Assembly (NCBI GenBank): GCA_938011245.1
Contig: CALLUJ010000034.1
Span: forward strand, 1 to 46,897
Direction: 5' to 3'
DNA: 46,897 nt
DNA from: an uncultured Aquimarina sp.
GTDB lineage: Bacteria; Bacteroidota; Bacteroidia; Flavobacteriales; Flavobacteriaceae
The notes under the pieces were generated by a model that was not told the DNA's origin, made no database searches, and saw nothing but the letters and a program-made list of their open reading frames with translations. The position numbers were made by a program, and so were the translations under genes. Shown here piece after piece: positions 1-8,080 of the stretch; the first letter of the stretch is position 1, and each line of letters opens with the position of its first letter.

Positions 1-336
1 CTGCCACTCGGTCGTGACGGGTATTAAACATGAGGTTTTTAAACTTATGACTTTCATCTATAAACAGATGGTCAATGCCCATCATTTTAAAATCAATGAT
101 GTCATCCTTTTTTTCTGCAATATCGTAGGCTAAAGATTTTAATTTTACCTCTAAATTCTCTTTACGTTTGTACATACCACGAATCATTCCTCTAGAGACT
201 TCTTCGCCTTGTTTTTCCAATGCCCATAAATTATCTTCTACGCTATCAAGTTCAGCTTGTAAAATTTCTTGTTGCACTTCTATAGATTGTGGAATTTTTC
301 CAAATTGATCGTGTGTTAAAATTACAGCATCCCAGA
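1..336 (-). pseudogene. Fragment of a conjugative-element-type DEAD/DEAH (SNF2-like) helicase, 5'-truncated
   Basis: Read on the minus strand, positions 334 down to 2 are open for about 111 codons. The translation contains WDAVILTHDQFGKIPQS and, further on, FIDESHKFKN, a Walker B DExH box (D-E-S-H), with a charged, probably coiled-coil stretch between them. From memory this matches the internal helicase region of the very large helicase/N-6 methylase proteins (well over 1,500 residues) carried by Bacteroidota conjugative transposons and some phages. The 3' end lies off the left edge. The 5' part is missing: the recognisable sequence stops within about 15 bases of the tyrS stop codon and no start precedes it. 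It is therefore either a remnant of an integrated element or an assembly junction. Family call is fairly sure; status as a pseudogene is inferred. Confidence 0.6.
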
Positions 337-1632
337 CTAAATAAACCTTAAGACAAAATAATTTCTTTTTCCCCGTTGCAATAATATAAATTGATTGTTA
401 ATTAAATCAACTTTGTTTAGAGAATAACTATCGTTTACTTTTTCTTTATTTACAGAAATAGAGTTTTCTTTTAAAGCACGACGAGCTTCTCCGTTAGATT
501 TTAAAAAATTAGATTTAGCCCCAAGAGCTTCTATAATACCAATCCCTTCGGCAAGTTCATTTTTATTAATCTCTGCTTGAGGAACGCCTTCAAAAACATC
601 TAAAAAAGTAGCTTCGTCTAAGTTTTTTAAATCTTTGGTAGTTGATTTTCCAAATAATATATTAGAAGCCTTAATAGCGTTATCTAGATCTTCTTGCGAA
701 TGTACAATAAGCGTAATCTCTTCGGCTAGACGTTTTTGTAACCCACGTGTGTGGGGAGCTTCTTTATGCACGTTAATTAAATTGGTAATTGTTTCCTGAT
801 TCAGAAAAGTGAAAATTTTAATATACTTTTCTGCATCTTCATCACTGCTGTTTAACCAATACTGATAAAATTTGTAAGGAGAAGTTCTATTTTTATCTAA
901 CCATACATTTCCGCCTTCCGATTTCCCAAATTTAGAACCATCGGACTTAGTAATTAATGGACAAGTAATAGCATAACCCTTTCCTTGATTAATGCGACGA
1001 ATTAGCTCTGTACCTGTGGTAATATTCCCCCACTGGTCGCTTCCTCCCATTTGAATGGTACACTGTTTGTTTTTGTATAAATGTAAAAAATCGTACCCCT
1101 GTACTAATTGATAAGTAAATTCGGTAAAAGACATCCCATCGGAAGCTTCCCCTGAAAGGCGATTTTTTACAGAATCTTTAGCCATCATATAATTTACAGT
1201 AATATGCTTTCCTACATCCCTAATAAAATCAAGGAAAGAAAAATCTTTCATCCAGTCATAATTATTTACTAGCTCTGCGGCATTGTTAGAACTAGAGTCA
1301 AAGTCTAAAAATTGACTAAGCTGTTTTTTAATAGCTTCTTGGTTATGGCGTAATGTTTTTTCGTCTAATAAATTTCTTTCAGTAGACTTTCCAGAAGGAT
1401 CACCAATCATCCCTGTAGCACCTCCTACTAAAGCAAAAGGCTTGTGGCCACAGCGTTGATAATGACTAAGTAGCATTATAGGTACTAAATTTCCAATATG
1501 TAATGAGTCTGCAGTAGGGTCAAAGCCTACGTAAGCAGATTGCATTGCTTCTTGTAAATGCTCTTCGGTACCAGGCATAGCATCGTGTAACATCCCTCTC
1601 CATGTAATTTCTTCTATAAAATTATGTGCCAT
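337..1632 (-). CDS. tyrS: Tyrosyl-tRNA synthetase
   Basis: Cytoplasmic class I aminoacyl-tRNA synthetase that charges tRNA-Tyr using ATP. From the start chosen here the protein has 431 residues, normal for the bacterial family. HIGN at residues 45-48 is the HIGH signature, GSDQWGN at 197-203 lies in the tyrosine/ATP pocket, and KFGKS at 234-238 is the KMSKS loop. The last 70 residues or so form an S4-like RNA-binding domain. The frame stays open eight codons further upstream to 1656, but that ATG falls inside a TATCTTTG -7 box (1654-1661) and the family starts near MAHNFIEE, so the ATG at 1632 is preferred. The stop is immediately followed by the truncated helicase fragment, so the last few residues could differ from the ancestral C-terminus. 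Function is certain; the exact C-terminal end is less so. Confidence 0.95.
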   Translation of the reverse strand: MAHNFIEEITWRGMLHDAMPGTEEHLQEAMQSAYVGFDPTADSLHIGNLVPIMLLSHYQRCGHKPFALVGGATGMIGDPSGKSTERNLLDEKTLRHNQEAIKKQLSQFLDFDSSSNNAAELVNNYDWMKDFSFLDFIRDVGKHITVNYMMAKDSVKNRLSGEASDGMSFTEFTYQLVQGYDFLHLYKNKQCTIQMGGSDQWGNITTGTELIRRINQGKGYAITCPLITKSDGSKFGKSEGGNVWLDKNRTSPYKFYQYWLNSSDEDAEKYIKIFTFLNQETITNLINVHKEAPHTRGLQKRLAEEITLIVHSQEDLDNAIKASNILFGKSTTKDLKNLDEATFLDVFEGVPQAEINKNELAEGIGIIEALGAKSNFLKSNGEARRALKENSISVNKEKVNDSYSLNKVDLINNQFILLQRGKRNYFVLRFI

Positions 1633-1653
1633 AACTATATTATTTTCTGCGCG

Positions 1654-1661
1654 CAAAGATA
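1654..1661 (-). promoter_or_regulatory. Putative -7 box of the tyrS promoter
   Basis: Minus-strand TATCTTTG fits the Bacteroidota -7 consensus TAnnTTTG. It lies 21 bases upstream of the chosen tyrS ATG. I see no TTG at the expected -33 distance, so this is a partial match. It argues against the longer tyrS reading frame. Confidence 0.45.
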
Positions 1662-1753
1662 ATAATCCATACGTATTTCGGGTTTTGGTTTTTAAATAGT
1701 TTTAAGGAATCAAAGAATAAGAATTGATTATTTTTACTAAATAAAATAAAACT

Positions 1754-2767
1754 ATGATATTAGTTACTGGAGGAACTGGATTAGTTGGAATACACCTATT
1801 AATGGAGTTAAGTAATATACCAGAAAATAGGATTGTAGCTATTTACCGTTCAGAAAAATCGTTATCTCATGCTTCGGGAGTATTTCACACTTATAATTCG
1901 TGTCCCAATTTAGAATTAAATTGGAATAAAATTAGTTGGATTCAAGCCGATATTACCAATGTGCCATCTTTAATTAATGTATTTAATACATATTCAATTC
2001 ATCAAGTATATCATTGTGCTGGGTATATTACCTTTCAAACGGCCGCTTTTAATAAGCTAAAAAAGGTGAATATAGAGGGAACTGCTAATATTGTAAATTT
2101 AAGTATAGATTATGGTATTGATAAGCTGTGTTATGTAAGTAGTATTGCTACGTTAAATTTAAATGCAGATCAAGTTGTTATAGACGAGACCAGTCAATGG
2201 AATTCGGAATTAGAAAATTCAGGATACGCTATTTCCAAATACGGTGGAGAAATGGAGGTTTGGAGAGGTAAAGAAGAAGGGTTATCTGTAATAATTGTTC
2301 ACCCAGGAGTTATTATAGGAAAAGGATTTACTTTGGGAAGCAGTGATATTTTTTGCAAAGTAAAAAAAGGAATGCCATTTTATACATCAGGTAGTTCGGG
2401 TTATGTAGGAGCTACCGATGTGGCAAAAGCAATGATTGGGTTAATGATTTCCAAACTTGAAAACGATCGATTTATATTAGTGTCCGAAAATATAACCCAC
2501 AAAAAAATAATTACAACTATAGCTAATGCCTTGGATAAAAAAGAGCCTAATAAGAGGGTGTCTAAAAAACTAATTAAAGTGTTTGCGGTATTAGAAGAAT
2601 ACTTAGCTTTTGTTTTTAATTATACTCCTGTAATAGCTAAAGAAATGATAGAAAGTCTATTTTCCATAACCCCTTATTCTTCAAAAAAAATAGAAGAAAA
2701 AATAAATTTCCATTTTCAACCTATTCAAAAAATAGTAGAAGAAACAGCACATACTTTTAAAAACTAA
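1754..2767 (+). CDS. NAD(P)-dependent epimerase/dehydratase (extended SDR family)
   Basis: Rossmann-fold oxidoreductase of 337 residues. The N-terminal nucleotide-binding glycine motif TGGTGLVG is at residues 5-12, the serine of the catalytic site is in YVSS (127-130), and the YxxxK pair is Y158/K162 in YAISK. An acidic residue follows the second strand in IQADIT near 64-68. The C-terminal third is less conserved and sets the substrate, which I cannot predict; members are active on nucleotide sugars, sterol-like or flavonoid-type ketones. It diverges from tyrS, 121 bases away, and converges with the DUF4296 gene 9 bases downstream. Fold and cofactor class are secure; the reaction is not. Confidence 0.85.
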   Translation: MILVTGGTGLVGIHLLMELSNIPENRIVAIYRSEKSLSHASGVFHTYNSCPNLELNWNKISWIQADITNVPSLINVFNTYSIHQVYHCAGYITFQTAAFNKLKKVNIEGTANIVNLSIDYGIDKLCYVSSIATLNLNADQVVIDETSQWNSELENSGYAISKYGGEMEVWRGKEEGLSVIIVHPGVIIGKGFTLGSSDIFCKVKKGMPFYTSGSSGYVGATDVAKAMIGLMISKLENDRFILVSENITHKKIITTIANALDKKEPNKRVSKKLIKVFAVLEEYLAFVFNYTPVIAKEMIESLFSITPYSSKKIEEKINFHFQPIQKIVEETAHTFKN

Positions 2768-2776
2768 CCGTTAAAA

Positions 2777-3214
2777 TTATTGAATAGAATCTTTTATAGT
2801 ATCCTTGATTAATTCAGCATTCATTAAAGAATCTTCTTCTCTTTGTTGTGCTAGTAAGAGTGCCTTTTTGTTTTCTACAATTTGTTCTAAGTATTTTTCT
2901 TTTCGTTCTAAAGAGTCTTTAATACTTTGATATATTTTTTTAATATTTTCTGGCTCGTAGCTATAATAACTTATATTCTCTTCGAGCATAATTTGATCTA
3001 CATTATATTTATAGCAAAGATATTCCTCGGGAGAAATGCCAGAATTGTTGAAGTAATCAAAAAAATTAGCTTTGCTACTTTTAATTAAAGCAATATCATA
3101 TAATATAGTTGTCATTTCTTGTTCTGTTAAGAAATGACTTGGAGTTTTGTTTTTAATTACCTTTTGGCATCCAAGTAAATTGATAATCAAAACTATGTAG
3201 ACAAAGTATTTCAT
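2777..3214 (-). CDS. DUF4296 family lipoprotein
   Basis: A protein of 145 residues with a lipoprotein signal peptide: a hydrophobic stretch follows MKYF and the lipobox LLGC puts the lipidated cysteine at residue 16. The body contains the DUF4296 pattern (FLTEQEMTTILYDIAL around 29-44, then a tyrosine-rich segment with YYSYEPENI) and a charged helical tail. The family is confined to Bacteroidota and has no assigned function; location is probably periplasmic face of a membrane. Its stop lies 9 bases from the stop of the SDR gene. In related genomes I recall DUF4296 genes directly next to dihydroorotase; here an OmpA gene in the opposite orientation lies between them. Confidence 0.8.
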   Translation of the reverse strand: MKYFVYIVLIINLLGCQKVIKNKTPSHFLTEQEMTTILYDIALIKSSKANFFDYFNNSGISPEEYLCYKYNVDQIMLEENISYYSYEPENIKKIYQSIKDSLERKEKYLEQIVENKKALLLAQQREEDSLMNAELIKDTIKDSIQ

Positions 3215-3401
3215 TTTTATAAACCAAGCAAAATATTAAAGGGTTTCAAATTTAGTATTTCAAAATATAAGAACCACATTGTTTCCCAAAATAGCGGCGA
3301 AAATAAAGCATATTAGCTTAAATTTGCTTAAGATTAATATAATTGTAGGGGTTTTTCTACGTTATATTATAAGATAGAAATACATAACAAAAATAATATT
3401 T

Positions 3402-4265
3402 ATGAAAAAGACCCTCTTTTTAGGAATTACGATTTCGTTTTTAGTTGCTTCTTGTGTAACGAAAAAAAAATATGCTGATTTAGATTTTCAATTGCGAAAA
3501 AAACAAGATTTATTAAATGATGCTACAATTAAATTAAATACATGTTTGGAAGAAAAAGCATCTTCTAATAGCGAAATAAAAGTATTACGCGAAAAGGTGG
3601 ATTTATTAAAAAACACTAATTCATCGTTATTGAATAATGTAGGAGATTTAGCATCACTTTCTAAAAAAGAGGCAGAAAATCTAGAACGCTCTTTAGAAAG
3701 CATAAAAGAAAAAGACCTTCAAATTAAAACAATGAGGGATGCTATTAGTAAAAAAGATTCGGTAACCTTAGCTTTAGTAACTAGTTTAAAGGGGGCTTTA
3801 GGGAATCTTAACGATGAAGATATTGAAGTAAATGTAGAAAAGGGGGTAGTCTTTATTTCTATTTCAGATAAATTGTTATTTACAAGCGGAAGTTATAATG
3901 TAAACAAAAGGGCAGAGGAAGTATTAGGTAAAGTAGCTAAAGTGGTTAACGATAAGCCAGATATTGAATTTATGGTAGAAGGACATACTGATGATGTTTC
4001 TTACCGAAAAGGAGAATTGGAAGATAACTGGGATTTAAGTGTAAAAAGAGCGACTTCGGTAGTGAGAGTTTTACAAAATAAATTTAATGTAGATCCTAAG
4101 CGAATTACTGCTGCAGGTAGAAGTTATTATGTTCCTTTAAAAAATAACGATACTAAAGAAAATAGAGCAGCTAATAGAAGAACGCGAATTGTAGTGTTGC
4201 CTAAATTAGATCAGTTCTATAATATGATTGAACAAGGAATGAAAGCAGCAAAAGCTTCGAATTAG
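3402..4265 (+). CDS. OmpA-family peptidoglycan-associated lipoprotein
   Basis: A protein of 287 residues. The signal peptide ends in the lipobox LVASC (Cys18), so it should be outer-membrane anchored. Residues about 25-125 are strongly charged with heptad spacing and predict a long coiled coil. The C-terminal OmpA/MotB domain (about 150-270) includes the FTSGSYNVN strand, EGHTDDVSY near 193-201 and the helix NRAANRRTRIVV that contacts diaminopimelate in this fold. The design is a lipid anchor, coiled-coil spacer and peptidoglycan clamp, so it probably tethers the outer membrane to the wall. It forms a single-gene unit ended by the perfect palindrome at 4289-4344 and converges with dihydroorotase. 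Confidence 0.9.
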   Translation: MKKTLFLGITISFLVASCVTKKKYADLDFQLRKKQDLLNDATIKLNTCLEEKASSNSEIKVLREKVDLLKNTNSSLLNNVGDLASLSKKEAENLERSLESIKEKDLQIKTMRDAISKKDSVTLALVTSLKGALGNLNDEDIEVNVEKGVVFISISDKLLFTSGSYNVNKRAEEVLGKVAKVVNDKPDIEFMVEGHTDDVSYRKGELEDNWDLSVKRATSVVRVLQNKFNVDPKRITAAGRSYYVPLKNNDTKENRAANRRTRIVVLPKLDQFYNMIEQGMKAAKASN

Positions 4266-4288
4266 CGTTTTATAAATTAAATCAATAA

Positions 4289-4344
4289 CAACAAAAAGAC
4301 CGCCTATGTAGAAATTAATTTCTACATAGGCGGTCTTTTTGTTG
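4289..4344. terminator. Bidirectional terminator, 56-bp perfect palindrome
   Basis: Both 28-base arms match perfectly around the centre at 4316/4317. Each strand gives a GC-containing stem (core GACCGCCTATG) flanked by an A run and a T run, so it can stop transcription from the OmpA gene on the plus strand and dihydroorotase on the minus strand. Confidence 0.9.
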
Positions 4345-4360
4345 CTTAAAACAAAATTAA

Positions 4361-5704
4361 TTAACGGTTAAATGTTAATCGTAGTCCTTGTTTTTCTTTA
4401 TCCAGTACTTTAAAATTATGGAACACTAATTTTCCGTTTACAAAAGTATGAGTAACCCTAGATTTAAAGGTAAATCCTTCAAAAGGAGACCAGCCACATT
4501 TGTAAAGTAAATTGTCTTTAGAGACACTCCAAGGAGCGTTAAAATCTATTAAAACAGCATCAGCATAATACCCTTTTTTAATAAACCCCCTCTTCTCTAT
4601 TTCAAATAAAATGGCAGGGTTATGGCAAGCCTTTTCAATAACTTTTTCAATACTTAATTGTTCTTTATGTACTAATTCAAACAATGCAGGGAAGGCATGT
4701 TGTACCAATGGACCTCCAGACGGAGCTTTCGTGTAAATATTGTTTTTTTCTTCAAGGGTATGCGGAGCATGGTCGGTAGCAATTACATCTATTTTATTAT
4801 CTAATAAACCTTTTATTAAACCCCTTCTGTCATTTTCTGTTTTTACAGCAGGATTCCATTTAATATGGGTTCCTTTGTTTTGATAATCGTTGCTATTAAA
4901 CCATAAATGGTGTACACATACTTCAGCAGTTATCTTTTTATCTTTTAAAGGAGTTTTGCTATCAAAAAGTGATAACTCCTTAGCTGTAGATAAATGAAAA
5001 ACATGCAAACGAGCTCCTGTTTCTTTAGCAAGGGCTATTGCTTTAGAAGAAGATAAATAACATGCTTCTTCACTACGAATTATAGGATGTAGTTCTATAG
5101 GAATATCTTCCCCATATTCCTTAATATGTGCAGCCATGTTTTTTTTGATCGTATCTTCGTCTTCGCAATGAACAGAGATTAATAAATTAGTAGACTTAAA
5201 AATGTTTTTTAAGGTTTCGGGATTATCTACTAACATATTTCCAGTAGACGAACCTAAAAATAATTTTAAACCAGCTACTTTTTTAGAATCTACTTTTAAA
5301 ATTTCTTCAAGATTATTGTTAGTACCACCAAACATAAAAGAGTAATTGGCGTAACTGTTTTTGCTAGCAATATCAAATTTGTCTTCTAACAAGTTAATTG
5401 TTGTAGCTTGTGGTACTGTGTTAGGCATTTCAATAAACGAAGTAATCCCGCCAGCAATAGCAGCTCGAGATTCGGTTTCGATATCCGCTTTGTGTGTTAA
5501 ACCAGGTTCTCTAAAATGTACTTGGTCATCAATCATACCAGGAACTAAATATTTTCCTTCGGCGTCAATAACCTCCACATCGGGAGATTTAGGGCTAATA
5601 CTTTCGCCTATTTCTGCAAAATAATTGTCTTCTATATAAACATCTCCTAGGGTAATATTGCCTTCGTTGACAATTTTTGCATTCTTAATTAATACTTTAT
5701 TCAT
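4361..5704 (-). CDS. pyrC: Dihydroorotase (class I type)
   Basis: A 447-residue amidohydrolase that would interconvert carbamoyl-aspartate and dihydroorotate in pyrimidine synthesis. It keeps the bridging lysine region GLKLFLGSS (Lys147), a metal histidine in SVHCED (H179), another in VFHLST (H237) and the catalytic aspartate in ATDHAPHT (D311). The usual HxH metal motif near the N-terminus reads DDQVHFREPG, so the first histidine is Gln61; H63 and the substrate-binding REPG follow. I recall the same DDQVH form in other Bacteroidota dihydroorotases, so it is probably a lineage trait. The start overlaps the stop of the downstream-coordinate glycosyltransferase by 4 bases, so the two are co-transcribed, glycosyltransferase first. 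Family call is secure; whether it is the main active enzyme is less certain. Confidence 0.88.
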   Translation of the reverse strand: MNKVLIKNAKIVNEGNITLGDVYIEDNYFAEIGESISPKSPDVEVIDAEGKYLVPGMIDDQVHFREPGLTHKADIETESRAAIAGGITSFIEMPNTVPQATTINLLEDKFDIASKNSYANYSFMFGGTNNNLEEILKVDSKKVAGLKLFLGSSTGNMLVDNPETLKNIFKSTNLLISVHCEDEDTIKKNMAAHIKEYGEDIPIELHPIIRSEEACYLSSSKAIALAKETGARLHVFHLSTAKELSLFDSKTPLKDKKITAEVCVHHLWFNSNDYQNKGTHIKWNPAVKTENDRRGLIKGLLDNKIDVIATDHAPHTLEEKNNIYTKAPSGGPLVQHAFPALFELVHKEQLSIEKVIEKACHNPAILFEIEKRGFIKKGYYADAVLIDFNAPWSVSKDNLLYKCGWSPFEGFTFKSRVTHTFVNGKLVFHNFKVLDKEKQGLRLTFNR

Positions 5705-6426
5705 TTGTTTGTAAATAGACTTTTAATTTTCATTTGAATTACTCCAAAAATGGCTTCGGAAATAATTCCTTTACTCATCTTAGAAGTCCCTTGTGCTCTG
5801 TCTGTAAAAATCACAGGAATTTCTTTATATTTTAATTTTTTTAAATAGGTTTTGTACTTCATTTCAATTTGAAAAGCATAACCTACAAATTTGATATCCT
5901 CTAAGTTAATGGTTTGTAAGAGTTTTTTAGTGTAACATACAAATCCAGCAGTAGTATCATGAATAGGCATGCCGGTAATAAATTTCACATATTTAGAGGC
6001 TAAATAAGATAATAGAACACGACTCATAGGCCAATTTACTACATTTACGCCCTTTACATATCTAGATCCAATAACCATATCTAGGTTTTCGGAAATACAA
6101 GCGTCTAAAAGGAGGTTAAGGTCTTTAGGATTGTGAGAAAAGTCGGCATCCATTTCAAAAATATAATCGTAATCTCTTTTTAACGCCCACTTAAAACCAT
6201 GTATATATGCAGTTCCTAATCCTAATTTTCCTTGTCTTTGCTCTAAAAATAACTTATTAGGATATCGTTCTTGAAGTTCAATAACTTTAAGTGCAGTCCG
6301 ATCAGGAGAATTGTCGTCCACAATTAATATATTAAAGTTTCCAACAAGATCAAAAACAGCCGTAATTAATGTTTCTATGTTTTCAATTTCGTTATAAGTG
6401 GGTACAATAACTAAGCTATTAATCAT
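5701..6426 (-). CDS. Polyprenol-phosphate mannosyltransferase (GT2, Dpm1-like)
   Basis: A 241-residue glycosyltransferase with a GT-A fold. PTYNE at residues 9-13 starts the nucleotide-sugar fold, VDDNSPD (36-42) binds the nucleotide, and EMDADFSHNP (91-100) holds the metal-binding DxD. The segment GSRYVKG and the C-terminal amphipathic region with FTDRAQGTSKMS are typical of dolichol-phosphate mannose synthases. There is no long transmembrane anchor, so it likely works at the cytoplasmic membrane face, moving mannose from GDP-mannose to a polyprenyl phosphate that then feeds periplasmic glycosylation. It is the first gene of a two-gene unit with pyrC (4-base overlap). A -7 box lies at 6442-6449. 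Confidence 0.88.
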   Translation of the reverse strand: MINSLVIVPTYNEIENIETLITAVFDLVGNFNILIVDDNSPDRTALKVIELQERYPNKLFLEQRQGKLGLGTAYIHGFKWALKRDYDYIFEMDADFSHNPKDLNLLLDACISENLDMVIGSRYVKGVNVVNWPMSRVLLSYLASKYVKFITGMPIHDTTAGFVCYTKKLLQTINLEDIKFVGYAFQIEMKYKTYLKKLKYKEIPVIFTDRAQGTSKMSKGIISEAIFGVIQMKIKSLFTNK

Positions 6427-6441
6427 TAAGCTAAATTTACA

Positions 6442-6480
6442 TCAAAGATACTATAAAACTCGATTTTAGCATTTACATTT
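6442..6480. promoter_or_regulatory. Divergent promoter region with two -7 boxes
   Basis: The 85-base gap between the mannosyltransferase and DUF4271 genes carries TATCTTTG on the minus strand (6442-6449) and TACATTTG on the plus strand (6473-6480); both match TAnnTTTG. No clear TTG at -33 is seen for either, so the call rests on the -7 boxes and the divergent gene layout. Confidence 0.45.
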
Positions 6481-6511
6481 GTAGATGTAATTTGGTTTAA
6501 AAAAAAATTAT

Positions 6512-7159
6512 TTGGAAGCTGTATTTAGAGACAATTTTAGCATAGACTGGGCAATTTGTATATGTATTTTGGCGCTTCTAATTTTGTTGGCAGCTAAGAA
6601 AAATTCGGAGTATAAGTTCTCATTTTTCGCAAAGCTATTTTTAACAAATACGTATCTAAAAACATATAAAAATGATAGCTTAATAAAATCTTTTCATATG
6701 CTAATTATTAGTTTTATGGCGGTTGTTTTTCCATTAATACCTCAAGCATTACTCTTTCGTTTAGGAATAATTAATCAAATTTCAATATTTGATTATGTAA
6801 AAATTGGAGGTGCTTTTTTAAGTTTTTTTTTAATAAAAACTGTTCTTCAGATTATTTTTGGAGTATTTGTGAAAAAAAAAGAAGCAGTAAATCGCTACTT
6901 GTTTGAAAAACAGACCTATTTTTCATATCTAATTTTTATAAGTCTGTTCCCCTTAATGTTTTTGTTATTTTGTCCTCAAACAGTAGTGTTATGGGTGTAC
7001 TTGTTTGTTTTTGTGTGGATTATGCTTTTTGTGTTAGCTATGTTGTTAATTATGTCTCGTTTTAAAGAATTGATTTTAGAGCATCCGCTTTATTTTATTT
7101 TGTACCTTTGCGCATTCGAAATATGCCCTATAATTAGTGCGTTTTACATTATTAAATAG
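6512..7159 (+). CDS. DUF4271 integral membrane protein
   Basis: A 215-residue membrane protein with about five hydrophobic segments (roughly residues 12-28, 63-90, 93-115, 132-180 and 192-212). The first codon is TTG; no ATG lies at an equivalent place, and the start region MEAVFRDNFS looks like the usual DUF4271 N-terminus. The family is restricted to Bacteroidota and has no established function. Its gene ends 2 bases before hemD, so the two are co-transcribed from the divergent promoter region upstream; the same neighbours occur in other flavobacteria as far as I recall. Confidence 0.8.
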   Translation: MEAVFRDNFSIDWAICICILALLILLAAKKNSEYKFSFFAKLFLTNTYLKTYKNDSLIKSFHMLIISFMAVVFPLIPQALLFRLGIINQISIFDYVKIGGAFLSFFLIKTVLQIIFGVFVKKKEAVNRYLFEKQTYFSYLIFISLFPLMFLLFCPQTVVLWVYLFVFVWIMLFVLAMLLIMSRFKELILEHPLYFILYLCAFEICPIISAFYIIK

Positions 7160-7161
7160 CT

Positions 7162-7941
7162 ATGAAACAGGATACATTAGAAATTGTGAAGTCTATGAAA
7201 GTGAAAACGATTTTGGTTTCTCAGCCAGAACCTAAAATGGAGAATTCTCCATACCATGATTTAGAAGAAAGACAACGTGTAAAGATTGACTTTGTGCCCT
7301 TTATCCATGTGGAAGAGGTGACCTCTAAGGAGGTGCGTAAGCAAAAAATTGATTTCTCTCAATTTACAGCTATAATACTAACAAGTAGAAACGCTGTAGA
7401 TCATTTTTTTAGATTAGCAGAAGAAATGCGTTTTAAAGTGCCAGATGCGATGAAATACTTTTGCCAAAGTGAAGCAGTGGCGTATTATTTGCAAAAATAT
7501 GTGGTATATAGAAAACGTAAGATATACGTAGGTAAAAGGACGTTTACCGAGTTATCGCCGTTAATCAAAAAATACAAAGGAGAAAAGTTTTTATTACCAT
7601 CTTCTGATAAGTTGAAGCCAGAAGTACGAAAGGTTTTAGATGACTTGGAAGTGAATTGGATAGAAGGAACTTTTTATCGCACAGTAGTAAGCGATTTGTC
7701 TCACTTACGGGATGTGTATTATGATATATTGGTGTTTTTTAGCCCGTCAGGAATTCAATCTTTATTTGAAAATTTCCCCGATTTTAAACAAAATAATACA
7801 CGTATAGCTGTGTTTGGAAACTCCACGGTAAAAGCAGCAGAAGAAAAAGGGTTAGTATGTAATATTACAGCACCTACTCCAGAAACCCCTTCTATGACCA
7901 TGGCTCTAAAAAAATATATAGATAGTGTAAATAAAAAGTAA
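7162..7941 (+). CDS. hemD: Uroporphyrinogen-III synthase
   Basis: A 259-residue cytoplasmic enzyme of the HemD fold, which closes hydroxymethylbilane to uroporphyrinogen III in haem synthesis. The N-terminal strand KVKTILVSQPEP, the segment IILTSRNAVDHFF (the two-domain fold's TSxNAV motif) and LVFFSPSGIQSLFENF with VFGNSTVKAAEEKG are typical. The family shares little sequence but these motifs are clear. The start at 7162 follows the DUF4271 stop by 2 bases; a second ATG at 7195 would give MKVKTILVSQP, which also resembles family members, so the N-terminus is open by 11 residues. It is followed by the palindromic terminator 7944-8013. Confidence 0.85.
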   Translation: MKQDTLEIVKSMKVKTILVSQPEPKMENSPYHDLEERQRVKIDFVPFIHVEEVTSKEVRKQKIDFSQFTAIILTSRNAVDHFFRLAEEMRFKVPDAMKYFCQSEAVAYYLQKYVVYRKRKIYVGKRTFTELSPLIKKYKGEKFLLPSSDKLKPEVRKVLDDLEVNWIEGTFYRTVVSDLSHLRDVYYDILVFFSPSGIQSLFENFPDFKQNNTRIAVFGNSTVKAAEEKGLVCNITAPTPETPSMTMALKKYIDSVNKK

Positions 7942-7943
7942 AG

Positions 7944-8013
7944 AGTTAGTTAAAATTAAAAAAACCTATTATCCTTTTAAAAGGATAATAGGTTTTTTTA
8001 ATTTTAACTAACT
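7944..8013. terminator. Terminator, 70-bp perfect palindrome
   Basis: The two 35-base arms are perfect reverse complements around 7978/7979. The stem contains ACCTATTATCC with A and T runs on both sides. It starts 2 bases after the hemD stop and can work on both strands, although the next gene is also on the plus strand. Confidence 0.88.
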
Positions 8014-8052
8014 GTGTGTTAGTATTTTATTTTTTTAAAATTAAAGGTTTTG

Positions 8053-8060
8053 TATTTTTG
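8053..8060 (+). promoter_or_regulatory. Putative -7 box for the secreted-protein gene at 8081
   Basis: TATTTTTG matches TAnnTTTG and lies 20 bases before the ATG, just after the hemD terminator. No TTG is present 19 bases upstream. Confidence 0.4.
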
Positions 8061-8080
8061 ATGTCATAAATAAATTTTTA

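Noticed and set aside
3279..3326. TAAATTTG at 3319 with TTG at 3279 as the OmpA promoter
   Set aside because: The spacer is 37 bases, about twice the normal length, so I do not claim it.
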